In this document: positions 18,535-27,945 of the stretch, one piece after another
Layout of the letters: each line of letters starts with the position of its first letter
How positions within the stretch are numbered: the stretch's first letter is position 1
Assembly (NCBI RefSeq): GCF_963676735.1
Contig: NZ_OY781464.1
Coordinates: forward strand, 4,311,001 to 4,375,000
Source of the DNA: an uncultured Draconibacterium sp.
GTDB lineage: Bacteria; Bacteroidota; Bacteroidia; Bacteroidales; Prolixibacteraceae
Length of the DNA stretch: 64,000 bases
Reading direction: 5' to 3'
The notes under the pieces: model-generated
The model's input: only the letters and a program-made list of their open reading frames with translations
What the model was told of the DNA's origin: nothing
The model's database searches: none
Program-made: the position numbers and the translations under genes

Positions 18535-21078
18535 ATGAAAAAAGCATTTTTTTCGATTGTATTACTGGCTGCATTCAGCCTGTTTTCGCTCGCAACTTAT
18601 GCCCAAACAATAAAGGGCGTAGTTGTTGATGCAGAAACCAACGAAGCCCTTATTGGGGCAAGTGTAGTACTGGAAGGCACAACAACCGGTACTGTTTCAG
18701 ACATTGATGGAACCTTTGCGTTGCCGGTAAAGTCCGGTGCTTACACCATTTTGGTTTCATACATTGGTTACACTACGGAGATGATAGATATCGACGTCTC
18801 GGGAAGTGATGCTAATTTAGGAGAAATTAAATTAAGCTCCGATGCGGTAGGTATAAACGAAGTTATGGTATTGGCTTCTGTGGCTATTAGTCGCCAAACA
18901 CCTGTTGCAGTATCTAACATTCCTGCCGAAATGATTCAGACCAAGTTAGGAACACAGGAATTTCCGGAAATTCTGAAATCGACACCTGGCGTTTATGCAA
19001 CCAAATCGGGTGGTGGTTTTGGCGATGGCCGTATTAACCTTCGTGGGTTTAACTCCGAAAACGTAGCAGTAATGATAAACGGTGTACCGGTAAACGACAT
19101 GGAAAACGGTCGTGTTTACTGGAGTAACTGGGCTGGTTTGTCGGATGTTACACGCACTATGCAGGTTCAGCGTGGTTTAGGTGCATCAAAAGTTGCCGTT
19201 CCTTCTATTGGTGGTACAATTAATATTGTTACCAAAACAACCGATATGAAACAAGGTGGAAACTTTACCACAGGTTTTGGTAACGACGGCTACAAAAAAT
19301 TTGGCGCAACACTATCAACCGGTTTATTAGACAACGGTTTTGCAGCAACTGCTTCGTTTGCTTCAATAAGCGGTAATGGTTATATTGATGGAACAGAATT
19401 CAAAGGTTACAACTACTTTGTAAACCTTTCGAAAAAAATAGGCGAAAATCATCGGATTTCGTTCACCTCATTCGGAGCACCTCAGCGTCACGGTCAGCGC
19501 CAGAACAGAAGCCTGATATCTACTTATCGTGAGGCTGAAAGTGGAAGAAAATTTAACCCTGACTGGGGTATTAAGAATGGTCAGGTAACACATGTTGAAG
19601 ACAACTTCTATCATAAGTCGCAAAACTCTTTCAACCACTACTGGACCATTACACCTACTACCACACTGTCAACTTCGTTGTACGCCTCGTGGGGAACCGG
19701 TGGCGGTGGTGGTAAAGGTGGCGAAAGCAGCCTTTTTAACGAACGCCTGGGAGGTGATGACCAACCTATGGATCTTGACTACATTGTTGACCAGAACCGT
19801 GCCAATGGCGCACTTGGTGCTATTTCATGGTTAAGAGCATCGCACAACGACCACAGCTGGTATGGCATGCTATCATCGCTTGATACTAAAATATCTGACG
19901 AACTAACCTTTGTGGGTGGTATCGATTTAAGAACTTATACCGGACACCACTTCTACGAAGTTACCGATTTAATGGGTGCCCAGTACATTGAAGACGACAG
20001 CGATATTAACGAACCTAACCGCGTATTAAAAGTGGGCGATAAGTACAATTACTACAACGACGGTGTTGTGGGTTGGCAAGGTCTTTTTGGTCAGCTTGAA
20101 TACTCGAACGATGTATTGTCGGGTTTTGTTTCGGCTTCTTTGTCAAACACCTCTTACAAACGAATCGACTATTTCAACTATTTAGATTCAGATCCGCTTC
20201 AGGAAACTGATCGTTACAATTTCCTTGGTTTTATGCTTAAAGGTGGTGCCAACTACAACATTAACGAAAACCATAACGTTTTTGCCAACATTGGTTATTT
20301 TGAAAAAGCTGCCGGTTTTGATGCTGTATTCCTGAATTTCAACAACGAAACCATTAACGAAGATGCAGAAAACCAAAAAATCTTTAGTGTTGAGTTAGGT
20401 TACGGCTACCGTACCCGTAATTTTAACGCCAACATTAACGTATACCGTACCGCCTGGAACGACCGTACATTTACCGAAGTTCGCACAGGCACCGATGGAG
20501 AACAATATTTCCTTAATATGCTGGGAGTAAACGCGCTTCACCAGGGGCTTGAGGTTGATATGAAATGGGATATCTTAAGCAACCTGAGCTTAACAGGTAT
20601 GTTATCTGTAGGCGACTGGAAATGGAAAGACGATGTACTGGATGTACAGGTTATTGATGAAAACCAGCAACCCATTGGCGACCCCATCAACCTTTACATT
20701 AAAGACATGAAGGTGTCGGATGCCGCTCAAACAACTGCTGCACTTGGAATGGAATACCAACTGTTACCCAAATCATTTGTAACGCTTGACTATTACTATT
20801 TTGCTGATTATTTTGCTGATTTCAGTCCTGAAAACGTAACCAGCGAGGGAACACCACAACCATGGAAAGCTCCTGATTATGGTTTGTTCGATTTTGGTGT
20901 ACGCCACGGATTTAAAATCGGCGATTTTGATGCGACCCTTATCGGCTCTGTATTTAATGTTTTCGATACCGATTACATAGCCGATGCAATTAACGGCTCG
21001 GAAAACAATGCTGAAACGGCCCTGGTATGGTATGGATTTGGCAGAACATTTAGTGCCAGTTTAAAAATTGATTTTTAA
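18535..21078 (+). CDS. TonB-dependent outer-membrane receptor
   Basis: 847 aa. Signal peptide ends ATYAQ. Residues ~24-105 are a carboxypeptidase-regulatory-like domain (IKGVVVDAETNEALIGASVV). The plug follows (~120-235: PEILKSTPGVYATKSGGGFGD, INLRGFNSENVAVMINGVPVND, GGTINIVTK), then the 22-strand barrel ending in a C-terminal Phe (SASLKIDF). It lacks the longer SusC-type architecture, and the partner downstream is a choice-of-anchor J lipoprotein rather than SusD. The substrate cannot be read from the sequence. The ~110-base gap to the next gene contains only a 28-codon frame of doubtful value. Confidence 0.93.
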   Translation: MKKAFFSIVLLAAFSLFSLATYAQTIKGVVVDAETNEALIGASVVLEGTTTGTVSDIDGTFALPVKSGAYTILVSYIGYTTEMIDIDVSGSDANLGEIKLSSDAVGINEVMVLASVAISRQTPVAVSNIPAEMIQTKLGTQEFPEILKSTPGVYATKSGGGFGDGRINLRGFNSENVAVMINGVPVNDMENGRVYWSNWAGLSDVTRTMQVQRGLGASKVAVPSIGGTINIVTKTTDMKQGGNFTTGFGNDGYKKFGATLSTGLLDNGFAATASFASISGNGYIDGTEFKGYNYFVNLSKKIGENHRISFTSFGAPQRHGQRQNRSLISTYREAESGRKFNPDWGIKNGQVTHVEDNFYHKSQNSFNHYWTITPTTTLSTSLYASWGTGGGGGKGGESSLFNERLGGDDQPMDLDYIVDQNRANGALGAISWLRASHNDHSWYGMLSSLDTKISDELTFVGGIDLRTYTGHHFYEVTDLMGAQYIEDDSDINEPNRVLKVGDKYNYYNDGVVGWQGLFGQLEYSNDVLSGFVSASLSNTSYKRIDYFNYLDSDPLQETDRYNFLGFMLKGGANYNINENHNVFANIGYFEKAAGFDAVFLNFNNETINEDAENQKIFSVELGYGYRTRNFNANINVYRTAWNDRTFTEVRTGTDGEQYFLNMLGVNALHQGLEVDMKWDILSNLSLTGMLSVGDWKWKDDVLDVQVIDENQQPIGDPINLYIKDMKVSDAAQTTAALGMEYQLLPKSFVTLDYYYFADYFADFSPENVTSEGTPQPWKAPDYGLFDFGVRHGFKIGDFDATLIGSVFNVFDTDYIADAINGSENNAETALVWYGFGRTFSASLKIDF

Positions 21079-21187
21079 TTAAAAAGACATGAATAAGATG
21101 AAACAAGCAAGCGATGGCCTTTCTAATTCAGCCTGCGTTTTTGCACAAGTATCATCAAATTCCGCTATAATTTAAAAAATTAACGAG

Positions 21188-22834
21188 ATGAAAAAAATAA
21201 CATTCATATTCGCAATACTTGCATTAATTTTTGCCTCAGCGTGTAATTCGCTCGACGATATTCATGAGGAAATTGATGCGAAAGACAACCCCATTGTTGG
21301 TGATGCAGAATACACGCTGACCGACGAAGATTACGACGAACTGGAACTGGATTACGGCAACTTCAGCAGTGTTGACGATGCCAAAGCTGCGCTTCCCGGA
21401 TTTTTATCAACCAAGTACCCGGTTTGGGGTAAAGGTTCTTCTGTTTTAGTTGGTTACAAACTTTATGTAGGCAGCGCTCCGGGCGTAAGCGACTATACTT
21501 ATGCCGACGATTACTACCTGTCAAATAAAGATTATCCGCAGGGGCCAATTGGTGCTGTAGGTTTCTTCCCCGATGAAGATGCAGCCGATTACCTGGCTGA
21601 CATACTTGCTGCCAACGTTAGCAGCCCGTCAGAAGGCGATAACGTACTGGCCAGATACAAAGATTACACCAGTGAACCTGTTGCCGGATACTCTGATTTT
21701 TATGCAGTAGATTTCACCGATGGCGGCCTGCACTCGTTTGAAGCCGTAAGCATTGTTGGCGACCAGGCTTGGGAAGGCAGCAACTACGGTGCAAAAATGT
21801 CGGGGTTCTCAGGCGGTAGCCAGGAAAACGAAGACTGGCTGATTTCTCCTGAAATTGACCTGACCGGAGAATCGAACCTGCTTTTCCAGGTAAGCCAGAT
21901 TATCAACTATTCAACCCAACTTGACCTGCTGAATGTTATGGTTTCAAAAAATTATACTACCGGTTCGGCACCAAGCTCGGCAACCTGGGAAGCTTTAACC
22001 ATTGAAACCAAACCTGAAGGTAAAAACTGGGATCCGGTAGTTTCAGAACTGGTAGATTTTTCAGCTTTCGAGGGTGAAACCATCCACATTGCATTTAAAT
22101 ACCAGTCGACAACCGGAACATCGGCAACATGGGAAATTGAAGACTTTGTAATTAAAGCTGCAGGTGTTGAAGGCGAAACTGCCAGCCGCGAGATTTTCTA
22201 CACTTTTGCCGACGGCGAGTGGGAACCGGCAGAAGGTGTTTACTTTGTGAGCGATGATGATTTTGATGCCATGGGTGAAGACTACGGTCGCCCGGGTTAC
22301 TACAATAACTTTAGCAGCTCGATTTCGCCAAACGATTACCTGCCAACATTTATGGCTACCAACTACCCTTACGGGCAGGCCGACGACGAAATGATTATCG
22401 TTTACGATTATTACTCAAGCTCGAGCGGTGCACAGTGGAGAGGTACCTTGTTTACCTTTACAGCCGGCGAATGGATGGCCTACGAATCGGTACAGGATGT
22501 TACCTTGCAATTTGCCCACGATGGCAATGTTTGGGTACCTGACAATACCATTAAATACACATTGTTAAGTTCCGACTACGATCATATTGTTGCCACATTA
22601 GGAACGAAATACCCAACAGAAACAGCCAACATGGCCAGTTACGGAAACTTTAACGGTTTCTCGTGGGATGCTGATATGATTCTGGAAGCCATTGTTGCTG
22701 TAATTGAAAAGAACTACCCATCGGCAGAAGAAGGACAGAAGTTTGCTGTTACCTACTCTATTTACGATGGATCAACACACGACGACACCATTTATATTAT
22801 TAAAAAAGGTGGTGTTTACGTTCTTCAGGAATAG
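21188..22834 (+). CDS. Choice-of-anchor J domain outer-membrane lipoprotein
   Basis: 548 aa, lipoprotein signal ending FASAC. A repeated motif ('YTLTDEDYDELELDYGNFSS' near the start, 'VYFVSDDDFDAMGEDYGRPG' in the middle, 'TLLSSDYDHIVATLGTKYP' near the end) marks three related ~90-residue segments. Between the first two lies a jelly-roll choice-of-anchor J domain (ENEDWLISPEIDLTGESNLLF ... IHIAFKYQSTTGTSATWEIEDF). It follows the TonB receptor in the same direction and is probably its surface partner, but no ligand can be named. Confidence 0.82.
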   Translation: MKKITFIFAILALIFASACNSLDDIHEEIDAKDNPIVGDAEYTLTDEDYDELELDYGNFSSVDDAKAALPGFLSTKYPVWGKGSSVLVGYKLYVGSAPGVSDYTYADDYYLSNKDYPQGPIGAVGFFPDEDAADYLADILAANVSSPSEGDNVLARYKDYTSEPVAGYSDFYAVDFTDGGLHSFEAVSIVGDQAWEGSNYGAKMSGFSGGSQENEDWLISPEIDLTGESNLLFQVSQIINYSTQLDLLNVMVSKNYTTGSAPSSATWEALTIETKPEGKNWDPVVSELVDFSAFEGETIHIAFKYQSTTGTSATWEIEDFVIKAAGVEGETASREIFYTFADGEWEPAEGVYFVSDDDFDAMGEDYGRPGYYNNFSSSISPNDYLPTFMATNYPYGQADDEMIIVYDYYSSSSGAQWRGTLFTFTAGEWMAYESVQDVTLQFAHDGNVWVPDNTIKYTLLSSDYDHIVATLGTKYPTETANMASYGNFNGFSWDADMILEAIVAVIEKNYPSAEEGQKFAVTYSIYDGSTHDDTIYIIKKGGVYVLQE

Positions 22835-22856
22835 AATACCTTAACTCAATATAAAG

Positions 22857-22885
22857 AAAGCCGCTTTTATGCGGCTTTTTTTATG
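22857..22885 (+). terminator. Intrinsic terminator of the TonB receptor operon
   Basis: AAAGCCGC-TTTTAT-GCGGCTTT followed by a T run, 23 bases after the lipoprotein stop. Confidence 0.88.
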
Positions 22886-22936
22886 CTTCAAAACCAAACA
22901 TTTAACCGATATCACTGTTTTTTCTACAGGAATTTA

Positions 22937-22944
22937 TATTTTTG
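22937..22944 (+). promoter_or_regulatory. Predicted -7 element of the nadA promoter
   Basis: TATTTTTG matches the Bacteroidota TAnnTTTG element and lies 26 bases before the nadA ATG. No good TTTG is seen at the -33 position; a CTG is near 22915. Confidence 0.5.
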
Positions 22945-22970
22945 CGCCCTGTTTATTCAGAACAAGAGAG

Positions 22971-23963
22971 ATGGAACAGCTTCAGATAAATAAAATGTTG
23001 GAAGAAAAGGGTTATATCGAGGAAACGATTGATCCGAATGTAAAACTGGTTGAAGAAATCAATCGCTTGAAAAAGGAAAAAAACGCTGTAATCCTTAGTC
23101 ATTTTTACGTTGAGGGAGCCTTACAGGACATTGCCGACTATGTGGGCGACAGCCTCGGACTGGCACAGGCAGCAGCAACTACCGATGCAGAAATGATTGT
23201 TTTTGTGGGGGTTCATTTTATGGCCGAGACAGCAAAAATTATCAATCCCGATAAAAAAGTTATTCTTCCTGATTTAAAAGCAAGCTGCTCGCTGGCCGAA
23301 TCGGCACCCGCCGACAAGTTTGCCGAATTTAAGGCACAATATCCCGACCATAAGGTAATAACCTACATTAATGCAACGGCTGCATTAAAAACAATGACCG
23401 ATATTGTGTGTACATCGGCCAATGCCAAACAAATTGTTGAAAGTTTTCCGAAAGACGAAAAGCTGATTTTTGCTCCTGACAAAAACCTGGGCAATTACAT
23501 TAACAGCATTACCGGCCGCGAAATGGTGCTTTGGGACGGCGCTTGTATGGTACACGAGCAATACTCGGTGGAGAAGATTGTTGATTTAATGGACGAGCAT
23601 AAAGATGCCGAGTTTATCGCGCATCCCGAATGTGAAAAGCCTGTACTTTTACTGGCAAAACATATTGGCTCAACCACATCGCTGCTCAACTACGTGCAAA
23701 AAAGCGATGCCAAAAAGTTTATTGTTGCCACCGAAAGTGGTATTCTGCATCAAATGACCAAAGCTTGTCCGGATAAGATTTTTATTCCGGCACCATCGGT
23801 TGATTCTACCTGCGGCTGCAACGATTGCGAATATATGAAACTCAACAGCCTGCAAAAACTATACATTTGCTTAAAACACGAATTACCCGAGGTTACCTTA
23901 CCAAAAGACGTAATTGAAAAGGCCCGTTTGCCTATTCAACGCATGCTGGAGATATCGAAATAA
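22971..23963 (+). CDS. nadA: Quinolinate synthase A
   Basis: 330 aa from ATG 22971. The open frame extends upstream to 22869 but would begin inside the preceding terminator, so it is not used. NadA condenses iminoaspartate with dihydroxyacetone phosphate to quinolinate, the second step of de novo NAD synthesis, with a [4Fe-4S] cluster. The family signature is complete: ILSHFYVEGALQDIADYVGDS, the likely cluster cysteines in KASCSLAES (Cys106), GACMVHEQ and STCGCNDCEYM, and the HPECEKPV substrate motif. Length is normal. nadB and nadC are not in the window. It has its own promoter, just after the terminator of the preceding operon. Confidence 0.96.
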   Translation: MEQLQINKMLEEKGYIEETIDPNVKLVEEINRLKKEKNAVILSHFYVEGALQDIADYVGDSLGLAQAAATTDAEMIVFVGVHFMAETAKIINPDKKVILPDLKASCSLAESAPADKFAEFKAQYPDHKVITYINATAALKTMTDIVCTSANAKQIVESFPKDEKLIFAPDKNLGNYINSITGREMVLWDGACMVHEQYSVEKIVDLMDEHKDAEFIAHPECEKPVLLLAKHIGSTTSLLNYVQKSDAKKFIVATESGILHQMTKACPDKIFIPAPSVDSTCGCNDCEYMKLNSLQKLYICLKHELPEVTLPKDVIEKARLPIQRMLEISK

Positions 23964-23985
23964 AAAGTTTAGAGTATCGTTTTAT

Positions 23986-24027
23986 TGTCATTTCAACGCG
24001 TGTGCGAGGAGAAAACTGTTAGAGATT
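23986..24027 (+). repeat. Dispersed repeat copy (forward), left of the AraC-type gene
   Basis: TGTCATTTCAACGCGTG followed by TGCGAGGAGAAAACTGTTA. A closely matching reverse-complement copy lies at 24826-24867. It resembles the GTCATTTC...GGAGAAA family scattered through many Bacteroidota intergenic regions (from general knowledge). Confidence 0.65.
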
Positions 24028-24064
24028 TCAGGTTCGCAATGCCTAATAAACAGCAACAAATACT

Positions 24065-24523
24065 TTAATCGTAAAAAAATCCACGTGCACGGCCATAACG
24101 TTTTAAATTCCGGTATTCCCAGGGCTGCATTTTTTGCTGGCTCCTGAAAAACTGCGAGAAACTGCTTTGCGAAAATCCCAAAATCTTACCAATGGTTTTA
24201 AAGGTAAAATCGGTATGTTCGATTAAATCGCAGGCTACCAAACAGAGGTATTTGTTTATCCAGTGGTGCGCCGTCATTCCCGACATACAGCGAATTGCCC
24301 CGTCAAAATGTTTAACATTAACACCCAAGATCCTGGCATAATCTTTCGCATCGCGCTTACCATAAATAAGCACCATATTGGCAAACATATTCATATAGTT
24401 ATTTTCGCTCACCTTATTCTCGCGAACAAGTGCCGAGCGTGCTTTTATTTCTTTCCCGGGATTATCGATTAAACCATTGTAGAGTTGAGCCGGTGTAATA
24501 GGAGTAAAATTGTTTGTGGACAT
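24065..24523 (-). CDS. AraC-type helix-turn-helix protein, short form
   Basis: 152 aa from ATG 24523 (MSTNNFTPITPAQLYNG); an upstream in-frame start at 24568 would add 15 residues. The C-terminal ~95 residues form the AraC-type double helix-turn-helix: IRCMSGMTAHHWINKYLCLVACDLI, then FTFKTIGKILGFSQSSFSQFFRSQQKMQPWEYR. There is almost no N-terminal ligand-binding domain, so it is a short DNA-binding form whose signal input is unknown. The gene and its upstream region sit between two inverted copies of a dispersed repeat. It ends QRARGFF-type (GRARGFFYD), without a following gene in the same direction. Confidence 0.82.
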   Translation of the reverse strand: MSTNNFTPITPAQLYNGLIDNPGKEIKARSALVRENKVSENNYMNMFANMVLIYGKRDAKDYARILGVNVKHFDGAIRCMSGMTAHHWINKYLCLVACDLIEHTDFTFKTIGKILGFSQSSFSQFFRSQQKMQPWEYRNLKRYGRARGFFYD

Positions 24524-24623
24524 AACAGGTTTTTTCTTAAAAATAGCAAATTTCGTCTTTCCTGCCATACATTAGTTTTATTTCTTTATCAAAAAGTGTA
24601 TTTTGCTAAAACAACATTTACTA

Positions 24624-24720
24624 TTCTTTAGAAAATAGCAATATTTCCTAAAATATAACTACGTATTTATTATGAAAAAGTACCTTTTGGTTAAATATTG
24701 CTACCTTTTCTTTAGGAAAA
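24624..24720 (-). promoter_or_regulatory. Imperfect inverted repeat in the AraC-type gene's upstream region
   Basis: TAGCAATATTT (24636-24646) is perfectly inverted as AAATATTGCTA (24693-24703). Each arm is flanked by a TTCTTTAG-AAAA word (24624-24635 and 24708-24720). The arrangement looks like paired operator sites for a dimeric regulator, perhaps autoregulation; this is inference. No gene is seen between 24569 and 24889. Confidence 0.4.
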
Positions 24721-24825
24721 AGGGGGATTTGATTAAAACTAATGATGTATTTGCTTAAACCTGATGATAAGCTCCGGAAAGAACAACACTATACAACAGT
24801 GGTAAAAAGAAATAGATTATTAGAA

Positions 24826-24867
24826 AACCTGTTACCGATTTCTTCACGCGCACGCGTTAAAATGACA
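24826..24867 (-). repeat. Dispersed repeat copy (reverse), right of the AraC-type gene
   Basis: On the minus strand it reads TGTCATTTTAACGCGTGCG then CGTGAAGAAATCGGTAACAG, aligned with the forward copy at 23986-24027. Together they form inverted repeats about 800 bases apart. Confidence 0.65.
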
Positions 24868-24889
24868 GCCTCCCAAAACCCGCAGCTTC

Positions 24890-26542
24890 TTAATTTATTG
24901 CCGAAACGACTACCGAATCGGTAGCCACCACATTTTCAACCAGCAGGTTTTGCTGCGATACCTCGATGGCACGCAACAGCGTTTTATCAATTTGTTTGAT
25001 AATGGGGTAAAAACCTTCTTCGCCAATGATGTTGCGGGCAATGTAGGCTTTTAGCTGAGTATTAATAATTTCTCCCGAAGTTTGTAGTCCCTCGTTGTCT
25101 TTACGCACTCCTTTTTCGCTGGCATAGGCTACAAATTCGTTAAGCACGCCCTTTTTATCCAGAAAGCTCTCAAAAGCACCGGCGTCAGACAGTGCGGTTA
25201 GTTCATCGCGGTGGGCATCGGCGTAGGCATAGGCAAACGAATATATCAGGCCTTTGCGGAAAATCTGGTCGAAATAATTCGAGTTTCCCGAGGTATCAAC
25301 CGGAACAAAAAAGTCGGGCATAATTCCGCCGCCACCATAAACCACACGGCCACCTTTTGTTTCGTACCTGAGCGAATCGGCAAAATGAATGCTGTCGGCT
25401 ACCAGCTGTTCCATGTTATGAAAACGTTCGTAAATATGGTTGTAATATTCTTCGTTACCGTCTTCGTACGAGCTTTGTATGCAGCGTCCGCTGGGGGTAT
25501 AAAACCGTGCAACAGTCAGGCGTAGTGCCGAACCATCCATAAGTGGTATTTGTTCCTGCACCAATCCTTTACCAAACGAGCGACGACCAATTACAAAGCC
25601 CCTATCGTTATCCTGCATGGCTCCGGCAAAAATCTCGCTTGCCGATGCCGAAAATTCGTCAATCATTACATAAACCTGTATATCAGTAAAAGTAGCTTTT
25701 GCCGATGCATTGTAGGTTTTTCGGGGTTGGTTCAGGCCCTCGGTATACAAAATGGGCTCTCCTTTTGCAAGAAACTCGTCGACCATTTGCAACACACCCA
25801 CCAGCGAACCTCCCGGATTGCTGCGCAAATCAACAATCACCTTTTTGGCACCTGAAGATTGTAGCTTTGTCATTCCCTGCATAAACTCCTGGTAAGTGGT
25901 GTTGGCAAAGCGGCTTATTTTTATAAAACCGGTTTGTTCGTCAATCATATACGACACATCAACACTGTACAGTGGAATGTCGCCGCGTGTAATTTCAAAA
26001 TCGAGTTCTTCTTTGTAGCCTTTTCTCACCACCCCAATGCTTACTTTCGAGTTTTTTTCGCCCCGAAGTAAACTAAGTACGGTATTGTTTTGTACCTCAA
26101 CGCCGGCAATTACCGAGTCGTTCACACTCACAATACAGTCGCCGGGCAGTACGCCCACCTTGCTCGACGGGCCACCGGAAATAACTTCAATTACACGCAC
26201 CGTATCTTCCTGAATGGAAAACTGAACACCAATTCCGGAGAAATTACCACTCATCTCTTCCTGAACTTCCTGCATGGCTTTAGCGGGAATATAACTGGTG
26301 TGCGGATCGAGGTTTTTTAACAGCTCCGGAATGGTTTCTTCAACAATTTCTCCGGTATTTACGCTATCAACATAGCCGCGCGAGATTAAATCGAGAATAG
26401 TAGAGATTTTATTTGTTTGCGCCAGGCCAAAACCATTAAATGCCGGTTGTGCATTGCGGTTAAGCAGATTACCGATTAAAATTCCGATAGCCACTGCCAT
26501 AGCAATTATTACGGGTAAAAGTATTTTTGTTTTATTATTCAT
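24890..26542 (-). CDS. S41-family C-terminal processing peptidase (CtpA type)
   Basis: 550 aa with an N-terminal membrane anchor/signal (KILLPVIIAMAVAIGILIGNLL), so it faces the periplasm. A PDZ domain is at ~95-175 (GIGVQFSIQEDTVRVIEVISGGPSSKVGVLPGD). The S41 core has the VDLRSNPGGSL motif, the nucleophile Ser in EFSASASEIFAG and the general-base Lys in RRSFGKGLVQEQ. A C-terminal ~140-residue extension completes the Bacteroidota form. These enzymes trim C-termini of periplasmic and outer-membrane proteins. It follows the dCMP deaminase gene by 87 bases in the same direction, probably one transcript. Confidence 0.93.
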   Translation of the reverse strand: MNNKTKILLPVIIAMAVAIGILIGNLLNRNAQPAFNGFGLAQTNKISTILDLISRGYVDSVNTGEIVEETIPELLKNLDPHTSYIPAKAMQEVQEEMSGNFSGIGVQFSIQEDTVRVIEVISGGPSSKVGVLPGDCIVSVNDSVIAGVEVQNNTVLSLLRGEKNSKVSIGVVRKGYKEELDFEITRGDIPLYSVDVSYMIDEQTGFIKISRFANTTYQEFMQGMTKLQSSGAKKVIVDLRSNPGGSLVGVLQMVDEFLAKGEPILYTEGLNQPRKTYNASAKATFTDIQVYVMIDEFSASASEIFAGAMQDNDRGFVIGRRSFGKGLVQEQIPLMDGSALRLTVARFYTPSGRCIQSSYEDGNEEYYNHIYERFHNMEQLVADSIHFADSLRYETKGGRVVYGGGGIMPDFFVPVDTSGNSNYFDQIFRKGLIYSFAYAYADAHRDELTALSDAGAFESFLDKKGVLNEFVAYASEKGVRKDNEGLQTSGEIINTQLKAYIARNIIGEEGFYPIIKQIDKTLLRAIEVSQQNLLVENVVATDSVVVSAIN

Positions 26543-26629
26543 CGTTCTATATTTTCAGTGGCACGTTTTCAGCTTAAATACTAAGAATCATTACCGGCTT
26601 AAGCCATTATCGACGAGTTTTTGTGCGTA

Positions 26630-27055
26630 TTAAATATCCACCTGTCGCACCTCAATATCGGCGCGTTTAAGCAGGTTTATGCCATCTTCAAGGCGGTAGC
26701 TTTCGGTAAATACCACACGTTTAATTCCGGCCTGGATAATTAGTTTTGAACATTCGAGGCAAGGAGAAGAAGTTACGTACAAAGTTGCTCCATCGCTGCT
26801 GTTGCCCGATTTTGCTACTTTGGTAATGGCATTGGCTTCGGCATGCAAAACGTATGGCTTTGTTTTGTTGTCTTCATCTTCGCACACATTTTCAAACCCC
26901 GACGGCGTGCCATTATAACCGTCTGAAATAATCATTTTATCTTTTACAATCAGTGCTCCTACCTGGCGTCGTTTGCAATACGAATTTTGTGCCCATATAT
27001 CAGCCATTTTCAGGTAACGCTGATCGAGTAGTCGCTGTTTTTCGTCAATCGTCAT
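26630..27055 (-). CDS. Deoxycytidylate (dCMP) deaminase
   Basis: 141 aa. Zinc-binding motifs of the cytidine/dCMP deaminase fold are complete: HAEANAI (His and catalytic Glu) and SSPCLECSKLII (two Cys). The N-terminus has MADIWAQNSYCKRRQVGALIV. It converts dCMP to dUMP for dTMP synthesis in the cytosol. ComEB-like length. The S41 protease follows in the same direction. Confidence 0.92.
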   Translation of the reverse strand: MTIDEKQRLLDQRYLKMADIWAQNSYCKRRQVGALIVKDKMIISDGYNGTPSGFENVCEDEDNKTKPYVLHAEANAITKVAKSGNSSDGATLYVTSSPCLECSKLIIQAGIKRVVFTESYRLEDGINLLKRADIEVRQVDI

Positions 27056-27400
27056 ATATCTTTATTCTTTAATTGAATGGGTATTGCTTTTTTGCAACGA
27101 TTACAAATGTAATACTGATTTTGAATAAACCGGATAATTATAACACCGATACAGGCTTTGTGTTTGATTTTAAGAATTTTTAAAGATTCACAGGTTCTCA
27201 GAAGGAACTCGAGCGCTGTATGACGACACCCATTTTTACGTTCATCTATTTCGTGCCGGAAGCTATACTATTTATAGTAAAATACTGACAAGGCACAAAT
27301 TGCCTCAATTTTAAATGGTCTACTAGTAATTAAATCACATCAGTGTCAGACTACAATTTTTTTGATACCGTATTAAAAATATGGAAGAAACTCCACCAAC
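27056..27400. other. Intergenic region, mostly featureless
   Basis: Apart from the minus-strand promoter element at 27104-27111 I see no gene, RNA signature or clear repeat. Confidence 0.4.
27104..27111 (-). promoter_or_regulatory. Predicted -7 element of the dCMP deaminase promoter
   Basis: Minus strand TACATTTG matches TAnnTTTG exactly, 49 bases before the ATG. The -33 region is weak. Confidence 0.45.
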
Positions 27401-27423
27401 AAAAAACGCCGCAAAAGCGGCGC
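27401..27423 (-). terminator. Intrinsic terminator of the SPOR lipoprotein gene
   Basis: Minus strand GCGCCGC-TTTT-GCGGCG followed by six T, 25-47 bases after the stop codon. Confidence 0.85.
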
Positions 27424-27447
27424 TCAAATCAATTTTGAATATTTGTA

Positions 27448-27945
27448 CTATTCTTTTATTAAAAGCCAAACATCTGAATATTTTGCGAAAGCATTACGTA
27501 CCTGCGATACACGGCTTCGGGCTTCGCTTTCGCTTTTGTATGAGTTTACACACACCCTGTAGTAACCTGTTTCGCTGTGCAGGATTATTGGTGTAAAACC
27601 CTCGTCAAGTAGTGTAGTGCGGAAATTTTTAGCGTTATCCAACTGGCTAAACGAGCCTAAAATAACAAAGAAGGTATTTCCGGCATTTGCATTTTGGTCG
27701 CTCTGATTAGTAAAAGAAACCTGCTCTTTGCGCACTGCAATGGGTTTTTCATCCACAACCGGTTCGGGTTTTGGTGCCACTGTTGGCTTGCTATCTGTTG
27801 TTTCGCTTCCGGGCACGGTAAACACCTTTGTAGGGGCTGTATTGTCTGTAGTATACGCCGATTCGGACTGAGCCGGTTGTTTAAATATTTTACATGATGA
27901 TGTGGCCACTGCTAAAACCACTAATAAAATAACTAACCTATTCAT
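27448..27945 (-). CDS. SPOR-domain lipoprotein
   Basis: 165 aa. Lipobox at the signal end (VATSSC). A Pro/Thr-rich linker (~25-80) leads to a C-terminal SPOR domain (FFVILGSFSQLDNAKNFRTTLLDEGF ... YYRVCVNSYKSESEARSRV). SPOR domains bind denuded septal peptidoglycan, so a role at the division site or cell wall is likely. It has its own terminator and appears to be a single-gene transcript. Confidence 0.9.
   Translation of the reverse strand: MNRLVILLVVLAVATSSCKIFKQPAQSESAYTTDNTAPTKVFTVPGSETTDSKPTVAPKPEPVVDEKPIAVRKEQVSFTNQSDQNANAGNTFFVILGSFSQLDNAKNFRTTLLDEGFTPIILHSETGYYRVCVNSYKSESEARSRVSQVRNAFAKYSDVWLLIKE

Noticed and set aside
21089..21175. 28-codon frame between the TonB receptor and its lipoprotein
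   Set aside because: Very short, no conserved feature, and a plausible leader or spacer by chance.
22869..22970. N-terminal extension of nadA
   Set aside because: It would start within the preceding terminator, upstream of the predicted promoter element.
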